In this document: positions 1-12,590 of the stretch, one piece after another
Layout of the letters: every line of letters begins with the position of its first letter
Position numbering within the stretch: position 1 is the stretch's first letter
NCBI GenBank assembly: GCA_020086605.1
Contig: JACBWW010000008.1
Location: forward strand, 28,622,772-28,686,771
DNA from: Lanius collurio
Taxonomy: Eukaryota > Chordata > Aves > Passeriformes > Laniidae
Length of the DNA: 64,000 bases
Direction: 5' to 3'
The notes under the pieces: model-generated
Told to the model about the DNA's origin: nothing
The model's database searches: none
The model's input: the letters and a program-made list of their open reading frames with translations, nothing else
Made by a program: the position numbers and the translations under genes

Positions 1-1167
1 ATCACCTGGTCTGCTTGGCAGGGCACCTCCCTGCAGTGTAGTGAGGCACAGTGAGGCTCTCTCTGCCACCCAGACCATGGGAGCTCTTTGGTGGCATCCA
101 CCAACATGGATGGCAATGCTGAGGGAATCAAGTTAGATTAACTCCTAATGATAGTTAAATGAAACATAACCTCACAGGCTGATCTGCCAACTCCCTGCTG
201 ACTTGACTTGCTCTGCTCTGGCTGGGTGGTGGCTTGGAACTGGAAAATGAAGTCAGAGCTCTGAAAGATGCTGGGCTTATCCAGCTGGTGTATGACCTTC
301 TCCAAGACTTTGAGCATCCTCTGAACCCCCCCTGAACTCCCTGGGACCTGCACCAAGTAGGTTGTATGCAGATCAGCCCCACTAAGGTCCTGCTTACCTG
401 GACAGGCTGCTTTTCCTTCAGGAGCATTTTCTCTATCCCAAGAGCCCTCTTAGCCTTCCCTTGGGAGCAATTCCTGCCTCTTCCCACCCACAACCAACCA
501 GCAGCTGAGTGTTTGTAGGTGGGGTGTCACAGGCACAATGAGGTCAAGTCTGTGCCTTGCCTTGGCAGGGGGAGTGCTCCCCCAGGACCCTGACTGGAGG
601 ATCTGGAGGACTTTCCCTGAGGGACCTGGGAAGATGTTGCCCTAAACTCCACTTTAACATAACACAGCAGATAAAAAGAGAAAGCACAGACAACATCAGC
701 CATCTCTCCCCCCCCACACACACAACCTCTGGATGCGGAACCTCTGAGCTGGGCAGCCAGAGACACATCCAGCATTTGTCATGGTGGGGAGAAAGCCACT
801 GGGTGGGTGCCCGTGACCCAGTACAGAAGTGCCACAGCAAATGGGAAAGCAGACAGGGATCGGGTCCAGCTGAACACAGACAGGGAGAGACAGAACAGGC
901 GGAAGACACACTGGGGAGGCTGTGGGGGGACGGACGGACACACAGCATCAAAGGCAGAGGGAAAAAATTCCTTAATCCGTGTCCTCGCCACACAGAGACA
1001 AAAGTTGGAGGAAGACTGTGCATGGTAATTTTTTTGGCGAGGGTAGAGGTTTGCGTGTCGCTGCCTGCCTTTGTGCACCTGCCAAAAGTCACTCTGACTG
1101 GCTGTGAAGTGCTGCCCAGATTAATGAGGGATCAGTAGCCAGTGCAGTGGAGAGCTATTAGCATTGT

Positions 1168-1237
1168 AAAAAAAAAAAAAAAAAAAGGAAAAAGAAAGAA
1201 AAAGAAAAGAGAGAGAGAGGAGAGAGAAATGAAAAAA
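1168..1237. repeat. Poly-A followed by purine-rich low-complexity tract
   Basis: A run of 19 A is followed by AAAG and AGAG repeats. It could be the decayed tail of a retroposed sequence, but I recognise no element body next to it. Confidence 0.85.
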
Positions 1238-4200
1238 GCCCTTGAATTCAGATGACAGCTTGCTGAGGACAGCATGGGCTGGGATCCCATTCCCTGCCAT
1301 GGTCACATACTCCCACATTCCTGCTTGGAAAGATTATGGAGCTGCTGAGTGCCCACCCACAGTCCCAGTGCCAGGATGAGCACATGGGCCAGTGCCACAT
1401 TGATAGGATGGGGACAGGCACTTGGGGCAGGCTGAGGGGAGGATTGCCCAGCACTTGGCTTTCCCCCATCCATGCTGGTCCTCCCTGCACATGTGCTGGT
1501 GGCCTGGGGACACCCACAGCAGCCATACACACCCCAACAGAGAACATCCATGTGTGCTCTCCTTCCAGTCCCTGCCTGCTGACTGGTGTCCCTGCCTTGC
1601 AGTGCTTTGCACAGCAGGAGTAAAGGAAGTCATTCCCCCCTCTGAGCTCCCCTCATCCTGCTCCCATGGCCCCCAGCCCACTCTGTCAGGGTGCTCTGGC
1701 AGTAAAAAAGGTCACTGTGCTTTGCTCCCACCCAGGCTCTGCTCCTGGTGCAGGGTGACCAGGTAGCAATTACGTGTGATCAAGGTGATGCACGGGCAGC
1801 TCTGAAGCCCAGATGGCCTTTGGAAGGGGATGGGGCAGGGGGGCATGGAATAAAACCCCACCCTTCTCTGCCCTGGCTGCTGGGCTGGGGGCTGGTGTGT
1901 GTTGAAAGAAGGTGGAGGGGGAGAAGGGAGGATCAGAAGCCTTGTTTTCTGCATCCCACATGAAAATGTTCTTGCTGGCTCCCCTGTGGTGGCAGTGGCT
2001 CTGTTTTCCATTCCTTGACACCTCGTGCTTTCCAGTGCAGCTCCTGGTGTGGGAAGGGGGTGCTCCCCTGGCAACATGGGGATGAGGCCTGGCACCCCTC
2101 TGTCCCAAGACAGGGATGCACCATCTCTGTTTGCGAAAGGACAGCAACCATGCAGCTGTCCCAGGTGCTGTATCAAGCCTAGATGAGTCTGCCTTCCTTG
2201 GAATAAAAGGAGCGCACTGGCTGTTGTAGGGTGAAGCTGATGTGCTCACAGAGCCATTGCCACCCACAGCACACATGGAAGAAACCCCTTCTTAGAGCAC
2301 AGCCTGGGTCTGCCAAACATCTGGCATTCTTGCAACCTCCTCCTCTGGATGCTACTCGAGTTATACTGGATGGTGAGGGAAATTGGAACTGGGATAGGGA
2401 GGGGACACCCCAGTGGGCTTGATTTCATGGCCTCTTTTCCCCACAGCAAGGGCCAGATCCTGCCACTGGGCTGCAATGAGCTTTGCAGGGACTCAGCTAC
2501 ACAAACAGCTGCTGTTTCAGGTACCTTCAGTCCCTGCAAGTGCAGGGGAATGCCATCAGGGCTTCCACCTGTCCTGGGGAACAGGATAAACCAAAAGCAG
2601 GAGTACTGCCCAAGCAAACTGCCCCACCACTGGGAAGTTTGGGATGGTCACTGCAAACAGCCAGTGCAGCTTGAGAGAAGATGTCACCATGAGGAAAAGG
2701 AACGTTTTGCTTTCTCCCTTTCAAAGCCATACCTGGAGAGCAAATAAGTCTGACACTGATTACTAACAAAGGCACCCCCAAACATCTCCTCCTTCTGCAG
2801 AGCTGCAAGAATCAGCTGGTTCAACCCCAGACAAAACTTTCTACCTAGACTCTGGAATAATTAAAGGTTGGAAAAAGTGAATGACCCCTTCTTATTCTCT
2901 GCCAGCCAGGTAGTGGAAGAGCCACTCCAGCAGGGTCTCAGCTGTGCTCCCTGCTGTCGCCCTCTCCTGAAAAGGCTGCTGTGGTGCTGCACAGAGCCCA
3001 GCCCTGCTGTGGGTCTGGGAGGATGAGCTATCACAGAGCTCTGCAGCCTGGGCTGTGCCACACCAGACACAGCTGGACAGATCCCTCCTGGCTCAAAATA
3101 AACACCATCTTTGAAAGTGGGGGCTATAACCACACTCATAATGGGAAATTTTCTCCAGACATGGTGGCCCCCTCCTGCCAAGCGACAACTGTCAGAGGTC
3201 ACTTTTGCTTGTGGCTATGGGGAAGATGGGATCACGGGTGCTGAGGGCACTCGCAACAGCTCCAACCCACTGGCTACTGGCATATGCTGCCTGCAGATGC
3301 CTTCACCATGCTGATGCAGTGGGCTGGGGGTGAAAGCAGCTTGTGCACAGGCATGGCAAGGCACAGACACCTGCCTGGTGTGGTCTGCATGTAGGCAGAT
3401 AAAGTCAGGCTTGCCAGCACCTTCCTTCCTCCTTGTAGCTATGTGAGTATGGAGGTGAGGACATGCACGCGTGAGTGCTCTGCTGCTCAGTGGCACCCTT
3501 ACAGCTGCCAGGTGCTCAGTACTTTTAGGTCACCAATAGCGTCCAAGGGGGCTGAGAGCACCCAGACAATGCCAGCCAACGGTCCTGAACCTGATCTGTC
3601 CCAGAAAGGTGATTTTTGGGCATTTCCCACCCCCACCCTCCTCTGAGACACTCTGTGTTCCAGCCCTGCCTGCCCCATGCTGAGCTGTGTATGACACTAT
3701 AACAGCCTCAATGTTTTGCTCCCACCTATTAATTCCTTGGATTTTTCCCCCCTTCTTTTTTAATCACTGACTTTGCAGCCAGGAGGGGAAGGGAGAGAAA
3801 TGCTGCAATAAAAGCTACCAGGCGTGAAGTTGTAACCCAACTTGCTCAGGGTGACCTCCCTGCCAAGGCTGCCTTGCAAAGTGGGGGAGTGCAGGCAAAG
3901 CAGCAGAGGCATGGGGAGATGCAAATGGGCACAAAGAGGCACACCCACTGCAATGTGACATTGCCACCGTGCTGGCAGGGATGCTGCTGTGGCAGGCAGT
4001 GGCACTAATTGCCTTCCTCCCCGGCTTACTCCATCCCTCTCCTTGCCCTTCACAGGCAGGATATGTGCATTAGCTCACACTTTCAGGCTATTTCAGGCTG
4101 CTCCAAGGCAGGAACTTCCAGCAACAGCCTGTGAGATTCACCCCTCTGAGCAAAAAACGTTGCTTTGCCCTGGGGGATGAGCCTGAGCAAACCCTGGTAG

Positions 4201-7200
4201 CCACTTCTGATACGGGTGAGGGAGGCCAGTCCAGAGGACAATGCCATCCTTGCACCAACAAACCCAACACTAAGTATTTGGCAATACCTACAAACTTTCC
4301 ATTCCTGTCCCCAAAACCGCATCATTTGCCTGGATCGAAGCAGGCACAGATGTCTGCGTGGGGATTTATTTTTGCCCCAGCTCCTAAAATCCCATGATGG
4401 TGGGAGCACTTCTGCTTGCACTCCCAGAGAAGGACGCTTCTAGCCTTTGCAAATGCTCACGAACATGGCCCTAATGCTTCCAATGCAGAAGAGGAAGGAG
4501 AGAACCCAACCACATTATTGGCTTTAAATATCTCATGACCTTTTACTGCAAATCTTAAGATCTGAGGCGCAGCCCGCCTCACGGTTCATTAACATTTCAT
4601 GTTGTCAGCACGGCCAATGGGTTCAATTAGACTTCACGACGGCATCTGCAAATTGCTGGCAACCCACAGGAGGAAATCCTCCCTCAGTCTGGCCACCAGC
4701 TCTGACACTGAGTAAGAAATACCTTCTTGAGCCTTGCCACATTCCTGGGATGTGCATCAAGCAGGCAAGTGCTCAGCGCACGTGATCTCCCTCCAAAAAC
4801 TGTAAAAAGGGGGGATCCTGCTCCAGAAAACGCCATGGGAGGGGAGCAAATAGGGTGCAAGACCTGCCCTGGGCTCCCCAGAGATGCTCAGGATGGTGTC
4901 TGGCCACCCATCTGCATGTAGAGGGTGAGCATGCAGATGTGCTCGGGGAGATCGCATGTGTGAGTGCGGCAATCGCTGCTGTTGCGAGTTAACTGAAGGA
5001 GCCTGTAAAACCAGAAACAGGCTATTAGCAATCCATTAGGAAAGGGTATCCAGTTCCAGCCTAGGTAAGCCATTAGAGGAACATCTGAGAGCATTAGGAG
5101 AGCTCGCTTGGGGCCAGGATGGGGCTATAAAACAGAAGAGGAAACCATGCTAATCTGGCTTGAATTACAAACTTAAAAGCAGAAGAAAAATAACGGATAC
5201 CCTAAACATTTAATGTTTTATATTTAGGAGACAGAAGGGGAGATTTTGCCAAAAGGAGAGAATAAAAAACCTGTTTAAGCTACAAATATTCATCTCTCTT
5301 CTGGCAGCAGAGAAACCATCAGCCCCTCTTCCAGAAAGGGAGGAGTGTGATTTTAAAGTTGACTGAGTTTCAGAGTGAGCTCGGTGCTGGTGGGGTGGAG
5401 GGGAGTCTTTGGCCACATGAAGTGACACGGCTGCATCCCCAACAGCTATGAAATGCTTGTGCCTGTGTTCAAGGGAGCTGCTGTGAGGTGGCATGATCCG
5501 GCACATGCTTCACTGCATGCCCATGTGGAAACTCATCATCATCCCTCCATGATAATAATTCCCAGAGCACATCACTGTAATTCCCAGAGCAAACTGCAAC
5601 ATGAGAGCTGCTAAGTGGTCTGGGTGGAAAGACGCTGCTGAGCAGGGGAAAAGGACTGCAAACGGCAGGCTGGAGCTCAAACCCAATTTGCAAAACCCTG
5701 GGGAGGGAATGAGGGTGTCTCCCCCACTTCTGGGTCAGCCCCAGAGATTGCTTCATGGTGTGGGATGCTTGGGCTAGGCATCATCTGACTTTCTCTAGTA
5801 GAGGGGAAACTGCATTCATGGCCAGCTCACACACTGGTGGTCTCGATAAGATCCACTGCTCCCGCCACGGATGGCTTCATCTTCTGGTGCCAAGCCCTGG
5901 CATTATTAAAATCCTGAAAGGAAGAGCCTGGAAGAAAGCAGACGCTGATTGAATCAGGCCCTATGGTATTCGACAGCTCGACATCCATCTGATCCTATTA
6001 GTGCTCATTCGGTCCTGCCTGCCGAGGTGCTGTGCATAAATCAGACCCTGCAAAGATAACAGGAGGTGGAGAGGTGAAAGAGGAGCTGCTTCTTCTGCCA
6101 AGAAACACCACGTGTGAGCAGGGCCTGCATGGATATTCTGTCTCTGGGCAGCCTCCAGTGCTCCTTTGTGGGTTTTCTCCTGCTGGGCTTCTCATGAGGC
6201 TGCCAAGTACATGCTTAAAACCCATGGCTGGTGCAGAGGTGGGCTGCCGTGAGGAAGCAAGGAGAGAGCTCAGCCTGTGGACCTTGGGCAGACAGGGATG
6301 TGCCAGAACATGAGGTTACCCAACTCCTCCTGACTGCTGGCAGGGACTTCTCCTCTCCCTACCCTGCTCCAAGCTGCCCCATGGTCAGTATGCAGGTTGT
6401 GTGGGCACAAAAAGCAAGGGCTTCTCTGTGCCAACAGCCCGTGAGGACAGCAAGAGCCAAGACGGGGGCAGCTTGTGACAAGAGACCTGCACCTCCATGA
6501 GAATTAAGACTCCTCTCTGCAAGTGTGGCATGTGGGACCATCTCATCCTTTCTCATGATGTTCCTTTGAGCTGTCAACCAACACCACCACTGCAGGACAA
6601 GAGGCATAGATGAGCTAGACTTGGCCCTACCAAACTGTGTTCTCCCCTCTTTTGTCTGGATTTGCAGCAACTGGGACATTCTTGAAAATGACAACAAGTA
6701 ATAAGTCAAAGAAAGAGTGCAGGGAGTCTTGGGCATGCTACCAGCATGCTGACATTGGTAGGGTTAATTTTGGGTACAAACACCTGCATTTGCAGGGTGC
6801 CCAGCTGGGCTAAACAGGCTGAATGTGCCATTGGGGTCTGGGGTCAGAGCAGCTCCAGCTGCTGCAGCGCTGCCTTTCTCTGGTGTTTGGGAAATGATTG
6901 AATTAGGCTTCGCAAATAATTCATCTGATGAATAGTGGCAGTTTTCCTCAAATCATCCACAAATCAGATTTTTCATTACCCAGCCAGAAGGGCAGGGAGT
7001 CAGAAAACAAGGCTGGCACCTCACTCACTGAATGCTTGCACTTGCTCACTGAGCAAATGATTGTCCAAACACTGTTCTCCATCCATCAGTAATGAGGAAC
7101 ATGTCTCTGGCAAGGGGATATTGATTAAAAGCAGTACCCATGTCTGCTGCACCTTCTCGAAATGCTGGGAGGTGAACCCTTCCCAAGGCATCCTTGTACC

Positions 7201-8205
7201 CACCAGGAGAGCTGGTACCTTGAGCTCTCTCTGCACCTCAGGGTATCTCTATAGAATAAATTAAGTTCTTATTGCCCAAGAGCTGCCTTTGCCAACTAGT
7301 GTGGCCCTGCCACCAATGTCACCAACATCTCCATGTATTTCCCACCATCACTGCCTCCCTGAGAGCACTCATGGACAGGCCACACCATCCCCTCAGGGCT
7401 CTGCATTGAGGGGACTGACATGGCTTGACCCTGCAAATATGGTACCCACACCCAGTGATGGAGGGACCAGGCACTCTGAGAGTGTTGACGTGGGAGGTAG
7501 CCCAGCGGCTATCCCACCATTTTTGGATGTAAACCAGGGTATTTGGCTGTATCAGGCTGGGGCAGGGTAAAAACATCAGCTTTTTCCACAACAATTGCAC
7601 GCCTTGGGGAAAAATAATACTGTGTTTGGCAGTTCCCATTAAATCTTCCCCCTTTTTCAGAGCTTCTGCACTTTGAGCATTTATTCCCCAGATGAAATAA
7701 AATACCTACAGAAAACAAAATCTCAAACTCCACCTATGCTTTCTTACCCCTCTGGATGCTCCACAGATGGTCTCCCACTCTTAGGAGGGAAGCAAAGGGC
7801 AAAGAGGCAAGCAGGAAAATCCTCTGATTTCAAATGCTGCAATCTGAACCACAACCTGTAGTGCCGCCTCATGAAAAAACTTAACCAAACACAGAAAGTC
7901 ACCAAGACACCTTGCAGAGCCATGAACCAAGCCTCTCATCCCCTGTTTCTCTCCCTAGGAAGAGCTGGCTGAAAAAAAGTCCCACTTGGCTCTTTTATGC
8001 AGGTACCCAGGGACCCCGTGCTGCCTCTTAGTTGGCTTTTTTTTAGGAAAATTCTTTCTCAAGAAAAGCACCTAATTGGCTCTCAACTGGCCCAGCTTGG
8101 GCACAGAAGGGATGCTGGATGAGCTATGCCAGAGTAGCAGCACCTCCTCTCCAGCCACAAAAGGCTTTCCTACACAACTTGAGCATACAATCAGCACACA
8201 GGGGG

Positions 8206-8232
8206 AAAAAAAAGGAAAAAAGAAAAAAAAAG
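8206..8232. repeat. A-rich low-complexity tract
   Basis: Runs of A are interrupted by G or GG. This is simple sequence with no recognisable element beside it. Confidence 0.85.
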
Positions 8233-8768
8233 CCTGTTTGTTATCTTCCTGTAGTAACAAATGAAATCTGTCCTCCAGGCTGCCAAGGATTTCACTGACT
8301 ATTTTTTTTAAAGAAACAAGAAATAAAAGTAAGAAATACGATAACATCGCAGCAATTGCTCTGCGACTGTGCTCTGAGTTATGCTGAGCGGTATTTTATC
8401 TCCAGTTCAAAATCTAAATGTGGCAGAGGCACATTTAAATGTGGTGACATTTATACTTTAAATGCCTTTTACATCTCGTTGGCAAGTTTTATATAGAACA
8501 TATGTATGGAAAGTAGATAGGGGCCATGGATGAAAACGCAGAGCAGAGAGAGGCTGCAGAGCCATTTGTAGGCAGAGTGTGAGCCACAAGAAAGATGGAG
8601 AGGCACAGAAAAGGAACAAGAAAGAGAAGGAGAGGAACAGGGTCCAGGTTGCCTGGGCAGTAAATATACATTTTTTTTTGTCCCTGGACACTTGTTCATA
8701 ATTCAGCTTGTTCCCAGTCACCAGCTTGCCCCTCTCCCTCCCATCCCAGGCAGTGCAGCATCACTCAC

Positions 8769-8932
8769 GTGTTGCCACTGGTCCAGGATGAGAGGCCGAT
8801 ACCGCAGGAAGAACTTCAGTGGGAAAGATTCAGGGTCAGGCCAGGATGAGGGGTTTTGCCATGACACCTCCAGCCTCCGAGGGTTATTGGGCACGGGTTT
8901 GGCCACCACACTCTCCGGAGGGTCTGGTTTTA
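8769..8932 (-). CDS. CNTFR: CNTFR exon, first half of cytokine-receptor domain 2
   Basis: This 164-nt exon encodes the first half of the membrane-proximal fibronectin type III module. It reads VKPDPPESVVAKPVP, a hydrophobic LEVSW strand, a Pro/Trp-rich loop (SSWPDPESFP), then LKFFLRYRPLILDQWQH. The run from WPDPESFP to DQWQH is the same as I remember for human CNTFR, so this is the most conserved exon here. The acceptor is CTCTTCCAG ending at 8,933. The donor is GTGAGTGA from 8,768, which leaves phase 0 after CAC (His). In other vertebrates the next exon would start with Val-Glu-Leu-Ser and carry the WSXWS motif. I read 1-8,768 on the minus strand for that motif and did not find it, so the gene continues off the left edge. 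Confidence 0.97.
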
Positions 8933-11870
8933 CTGGAAGAGAAGAAAAGAGGGTGGTTGTCAAAGCTTTGCATGTGGCATCCTTCCTTTATGCCCCTTGG
9001 CAAAGCTGGCTGGGCTTTGCACCATGTGCTTTCCAAGAGAAGCAGCCAACATGCTTCCTTTCCCCAAACTAATTAGATGCAAATCACCTCTTCTTGTCCA
9101 GGTCAGTGGTATGGCTGTCCTGGCTCAAAATACCACCATTAAGGAGGTGACAGCACCAGAGACACATGGAAACAACTGGGCCAGGGCAGAGAGCATCCCT
9201 ACGAACACAGGGCTAATTGGATCAGTGTGAGGAGCCTACCAAGCCCAAGTACTGCACCTCCCTTGCACCTGCTGATTTCTGTGAGTCTGAGCCACATTCA
9301 AGCCCACTTACCTCACAGTAATCTGGCAGAGTTTGGCCCTTGGGTTTAGGGCTGGAGTTTTGAGGATTCTGGCACATCATATTTGCTAAAGGGGAAGGAT
9401 TGCCCTGGTCACCTTCCACCCTCAATGGCCTGCTCTGCTTTTGGGATATGGGGATATTTTCTTGCTACCTGGCATATATTTCAGGTGAATATTAATTGGC
9501 TGTGAGCTATGCAACGTGCTTTGATGTTGCAGCTACTTCCAGAGTGCCGGAAGCTCATTGCAGACAGGCTGTGATGAATGTCACTGCCTGTTGCAGAGCA
9601 GTCCTTGCTCCTTGCCAAGGGTTTGATCAAATCCTGACAGCTCGAACTCCCAACTGCAATAGCAAAGCTGAAAAAAATTGTGTACACCCATGCTTATCCT
9701 TTAATCATGAACAGGAAGGAGCTGGACACAGGGAGCTGGGCACACAGCTGTGCCAGAAGTGGAAGAGGTCTCTCTGTGCACTCTAAGAATAGCAATGCAC
9801 ACGAGTCCTCATGTCCTGGGAAGGCCCTTAATCCCCTTCCAAGTCCACATGCAGGCAAATGGATCCCTCTTGACCTGAAAATTTCTGGATTGAACAATGG
9901 TCCCCTGGCTCTGACTGCCTCGAGCAGAAGCCTGTCAAGATGTCAGCATCAAAGTTCCCTCCCAAGGATGGAGGAGGGATGGTGGGGCTGTGGGGAGCCC
10001 CCTTCTGCCTGGCAGAGCTCCTGCCCGGCAGTCAGAGGTCTTCTCCACACTGAATCCAGGGTTCACCTGCTGTGGGTGGGAAGTGGTGTCCTCACAGGGG
10101 CTTTGCTTACCCTGAGAGAGGAAGGACATGGTGGTGAGTGAGCTGCTCCCTCACTAGCCTGCCTGCCTGCAGCCCTGCCCCATGCATGAAGGGCATCCTT
10201 CCCTCACTCAGATGGGATCAGGTGCTGATACGTGGCCAGTCCGCTGCAAGTGGAGTCACATGTGAGCTGCTCACTGCCACCCCTGCTCCAGAATGATGGT
10301 GGCATCGCAGCAACTGTCCCTGCACCGCCAGTGCTTGCTCCTCTCAGGAGAAACCAGTCTGTGATGCTTTGAGAACAAATACACTTTCTTGTCCACAGGT
10401 GAGGCAAGAGAGGGTGCTGAAATGAAGCCACCTACCAACTACCGTGGTGGGACATGTTTCCCCTGAGATACAGCCCACCACTACCTCTCTCCCCAGCCTC
10501 CTCTTGCTCAGCACCCTGGCACACACCCTGCTTCAGTTCTTCATCTTCACCACCATCCTGGCTTTCACCACCTTCCCTATGTCACAGTGGGTGCAAGGAG
10601 GGCTGGACAGCTTCGTCCTTCCCCATGTCACTTCGTGCTCAGAGGATGATCCCAGAGGCTCTGGGGGTGGCTGCTTAGCTGGTGAGCCTGACCACGGGTG
10701 CCTAGTGCCACCTCCCAGCTCCCACAGACTCCCTTCTGTGGCAGGATGGGGCACAGTTTTCCATTTGCAGCTTTATCCTCATCAGTAGGAACGCTTTTCT
10801 GGGGCTGTGCTGTGCTGAGCTACTCCAGATGGCTCTGCAATTCCTTCACTCGCTTTGAATCCCAGGGCTGGGGCTGGACATCAGCTTCCATCGACAGGGA
10901 CTTGGAGTCCAAACGCATACGGAAAAGTATAAATCCAGTGTTGGCTCAACAAGCTGGGTTTGCAAAACAAAAGTCTGTTTGGCTGAATGAATGCAGATGA
11001 CTGTGAACTGCAGCTCTGCAGCGAGGAAGTTGGAAGCAAAGTGCTGGGCTAGAGATGGATGCAATGGATACTCCCTGGGGTAATGCAGGGGGCCTGGCCC
11101 TGGTTTTTAGTATGCCAGCCTGAAGGGATGATTGAATTCAGTTGGGCATGGCAAATGTGTTTGGGCAGCAATGAGAAATAGTACTGTGACTGCTACTGCA
11201 AGTCAGAAGAAAAAGTACCCTGATGCTGAGGTGGGAGTCACCTGCCCGTTTTGCAGGGATGTGACCCCTAGCCCCTCTCCTGCAAGCTGGACATTGTTGC
11301 TGGTGCACAGAGGAAGGCTGCCTGGCTTCATGTGCATGTTCCTGGCTGCTACGAGCCTTCAAAAAGCACTGCAAGTTAACGGGAAAACCAAGAGTCCCTG
11401 GTACCTCCTCGTGTGTTCCTCCACCCACAGGACTCCTGCTTGGGGCCACAGAGCACAGCAGGGCCAACTTCTCCAAAACCACAGAGCCAAAACTGCTCCT
11501 GCCATGTCCTTTCACAGCAGTGGAGACACAAGAGCCACGTGAGGGGGGACCATACCTCTGGCAGCCAGTCCAGAGAGGACAAACCTATGTCTCCTAGGAC
11601 AGACCTCATCCTGCTGTGCTCATCATGGGAAACACCTGGGCCAGTCCCACAGGGGCCAGCTGAGGAGAGAGGAGAGTGGGCTGTGTCCAGCTCCCTGGTT
11701 TCTATGTGACCTTGAAGGAGTCCTTTATGTCCTGCAGACAGGGACGAGTGCTCCTCCTTCCCCAGCCTTTGTCTGCCTCCATTCAGCCTGCACATGGTGA
11801 GGCAGGGGCTGTCTGGCTGTACATCAGCCAGCATAATAGAGCCCTGTCCTCACCGAGGGCCTGCAGGCAG

Positions 11871-11907
11871 TAACGTAATAAAAGCAGTAATAGTAATAAT
11901 AATAATG
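11871..11907. repeat. TAA-rich microsatellite
   Basis: TAATAA units are mixed with GTAATAG units over about 37 bp, ending in four clean TAA/AAT steps. It is probably length-variable. Confidence 0.7.
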
Positions 11908-12524
11908 GATGATGGGCATTAGGCTGAGTACTGGTTAAGCGGCTATAAAACCAGATGTAATATTATCCTGCAGAGCTGAGGGAGCATCATCAGACATTCC
12001 TGGGAAGGGGACTTGGCCAGGAGGCTACTCGCAGCTCTTCCCACTTGGTTTTTGGCTGCTGTGTCTAAGCCAGGGCTTGAAGTGCAAGAAGAGCATCAGA
12101 GAGCAGCTTCTCCTTAAGGCGCTGCACATTCATGCTTAACTGTGAGTCTTTAGCTATCCATCGCCCCTGGCTGTTGTCAGACATGTCTCAAAATGAATCT
12201 GGCAGTTCAGAAAAGCAGCTGGGACCCTGTGGCATGGAGAGGCCTGTCGCCCATCCCATCTCTCCAGCGAGCACTAAAATGGATCCCTTGCGGCCATTAA
12301 ATATCCCCTGGCATTTTCCATGAGCAGAAGGATATTAAACTCCATGTCTTAGCCAAATGTCAGTCTAGGTAATTTAATTCTGCCTCCCTAAGTAGTATGA
12401 ATTGAACTGACCTTCTGCTTAGGCAACTGTATACCTGTGTTCAAAGACTCTGAATTTCATACAGACGTGGGCATCATGCAGCCTCTCTGAGATGCTCTGC
12501 ATTTTCATTGCCCCAGAGCTGGAG

Positions 12525-12590
12525 TTGGAAGGATCAGATGACCTTTCCAAGGTCACACAAGGGTTGGGCAGCAGATTTGGGAAAGGCATT
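12525..12590 (+). repeat. Possible MIR/CORE-SINE-like remnant
   Basis: The text around GATGACCTTTCCAAGGTCAC followed by ACAAGGGTTGGGCAGCAGATTTGGG resembles the conserved stretch of MIR-type SINEs (GACTTGCCCAAGGTCACAC ... GGCAGAGCTGGGATT). The similarity is judged by eye and is short and diverged. Confidence 0.4.

Larger units (their letters stand above)
1..8768 (-). other. CNTFR: CNTFR intron, 3' portion (incomplete at window edge)
   Basis: This is intronic sequence following the exon that ends in DQWQH. It is at least 8.8 kb long and continues past position 1. I searched by eye, on the minus strand, for the codons of the expected next exon (Tyr-Ala-Gly-Lys-Glu-Tyr and Trp-Ser-Asp-Trp-Ser) and saw neither. 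It contains an A-rich/purine tract near 1.2 kb and another near 8.2 kb. The AT-richer, CpG-containing patch around 4,500-4,640 has no repeat signature I know. Short open frames here have no recognisable domains. Confidence 0.85.

Noticed and set aside
5550..5596. Direct repeat AATTCCCAGAGCA, two copies 28 bp apart
   Set aside because: It is only 13 bp and present twice, so it is compatible with a small local duplication and has no further support.
1..8768. Search for the WSXWS exon of CNTFR
   Set aside because: No Trp-Ser-Asp-Trp-Ser or Tyr-Ala-Gly-Lys-Glu-Tyr coding signature was seen on the minus strand, so the exon is taken to lie off the left edge.
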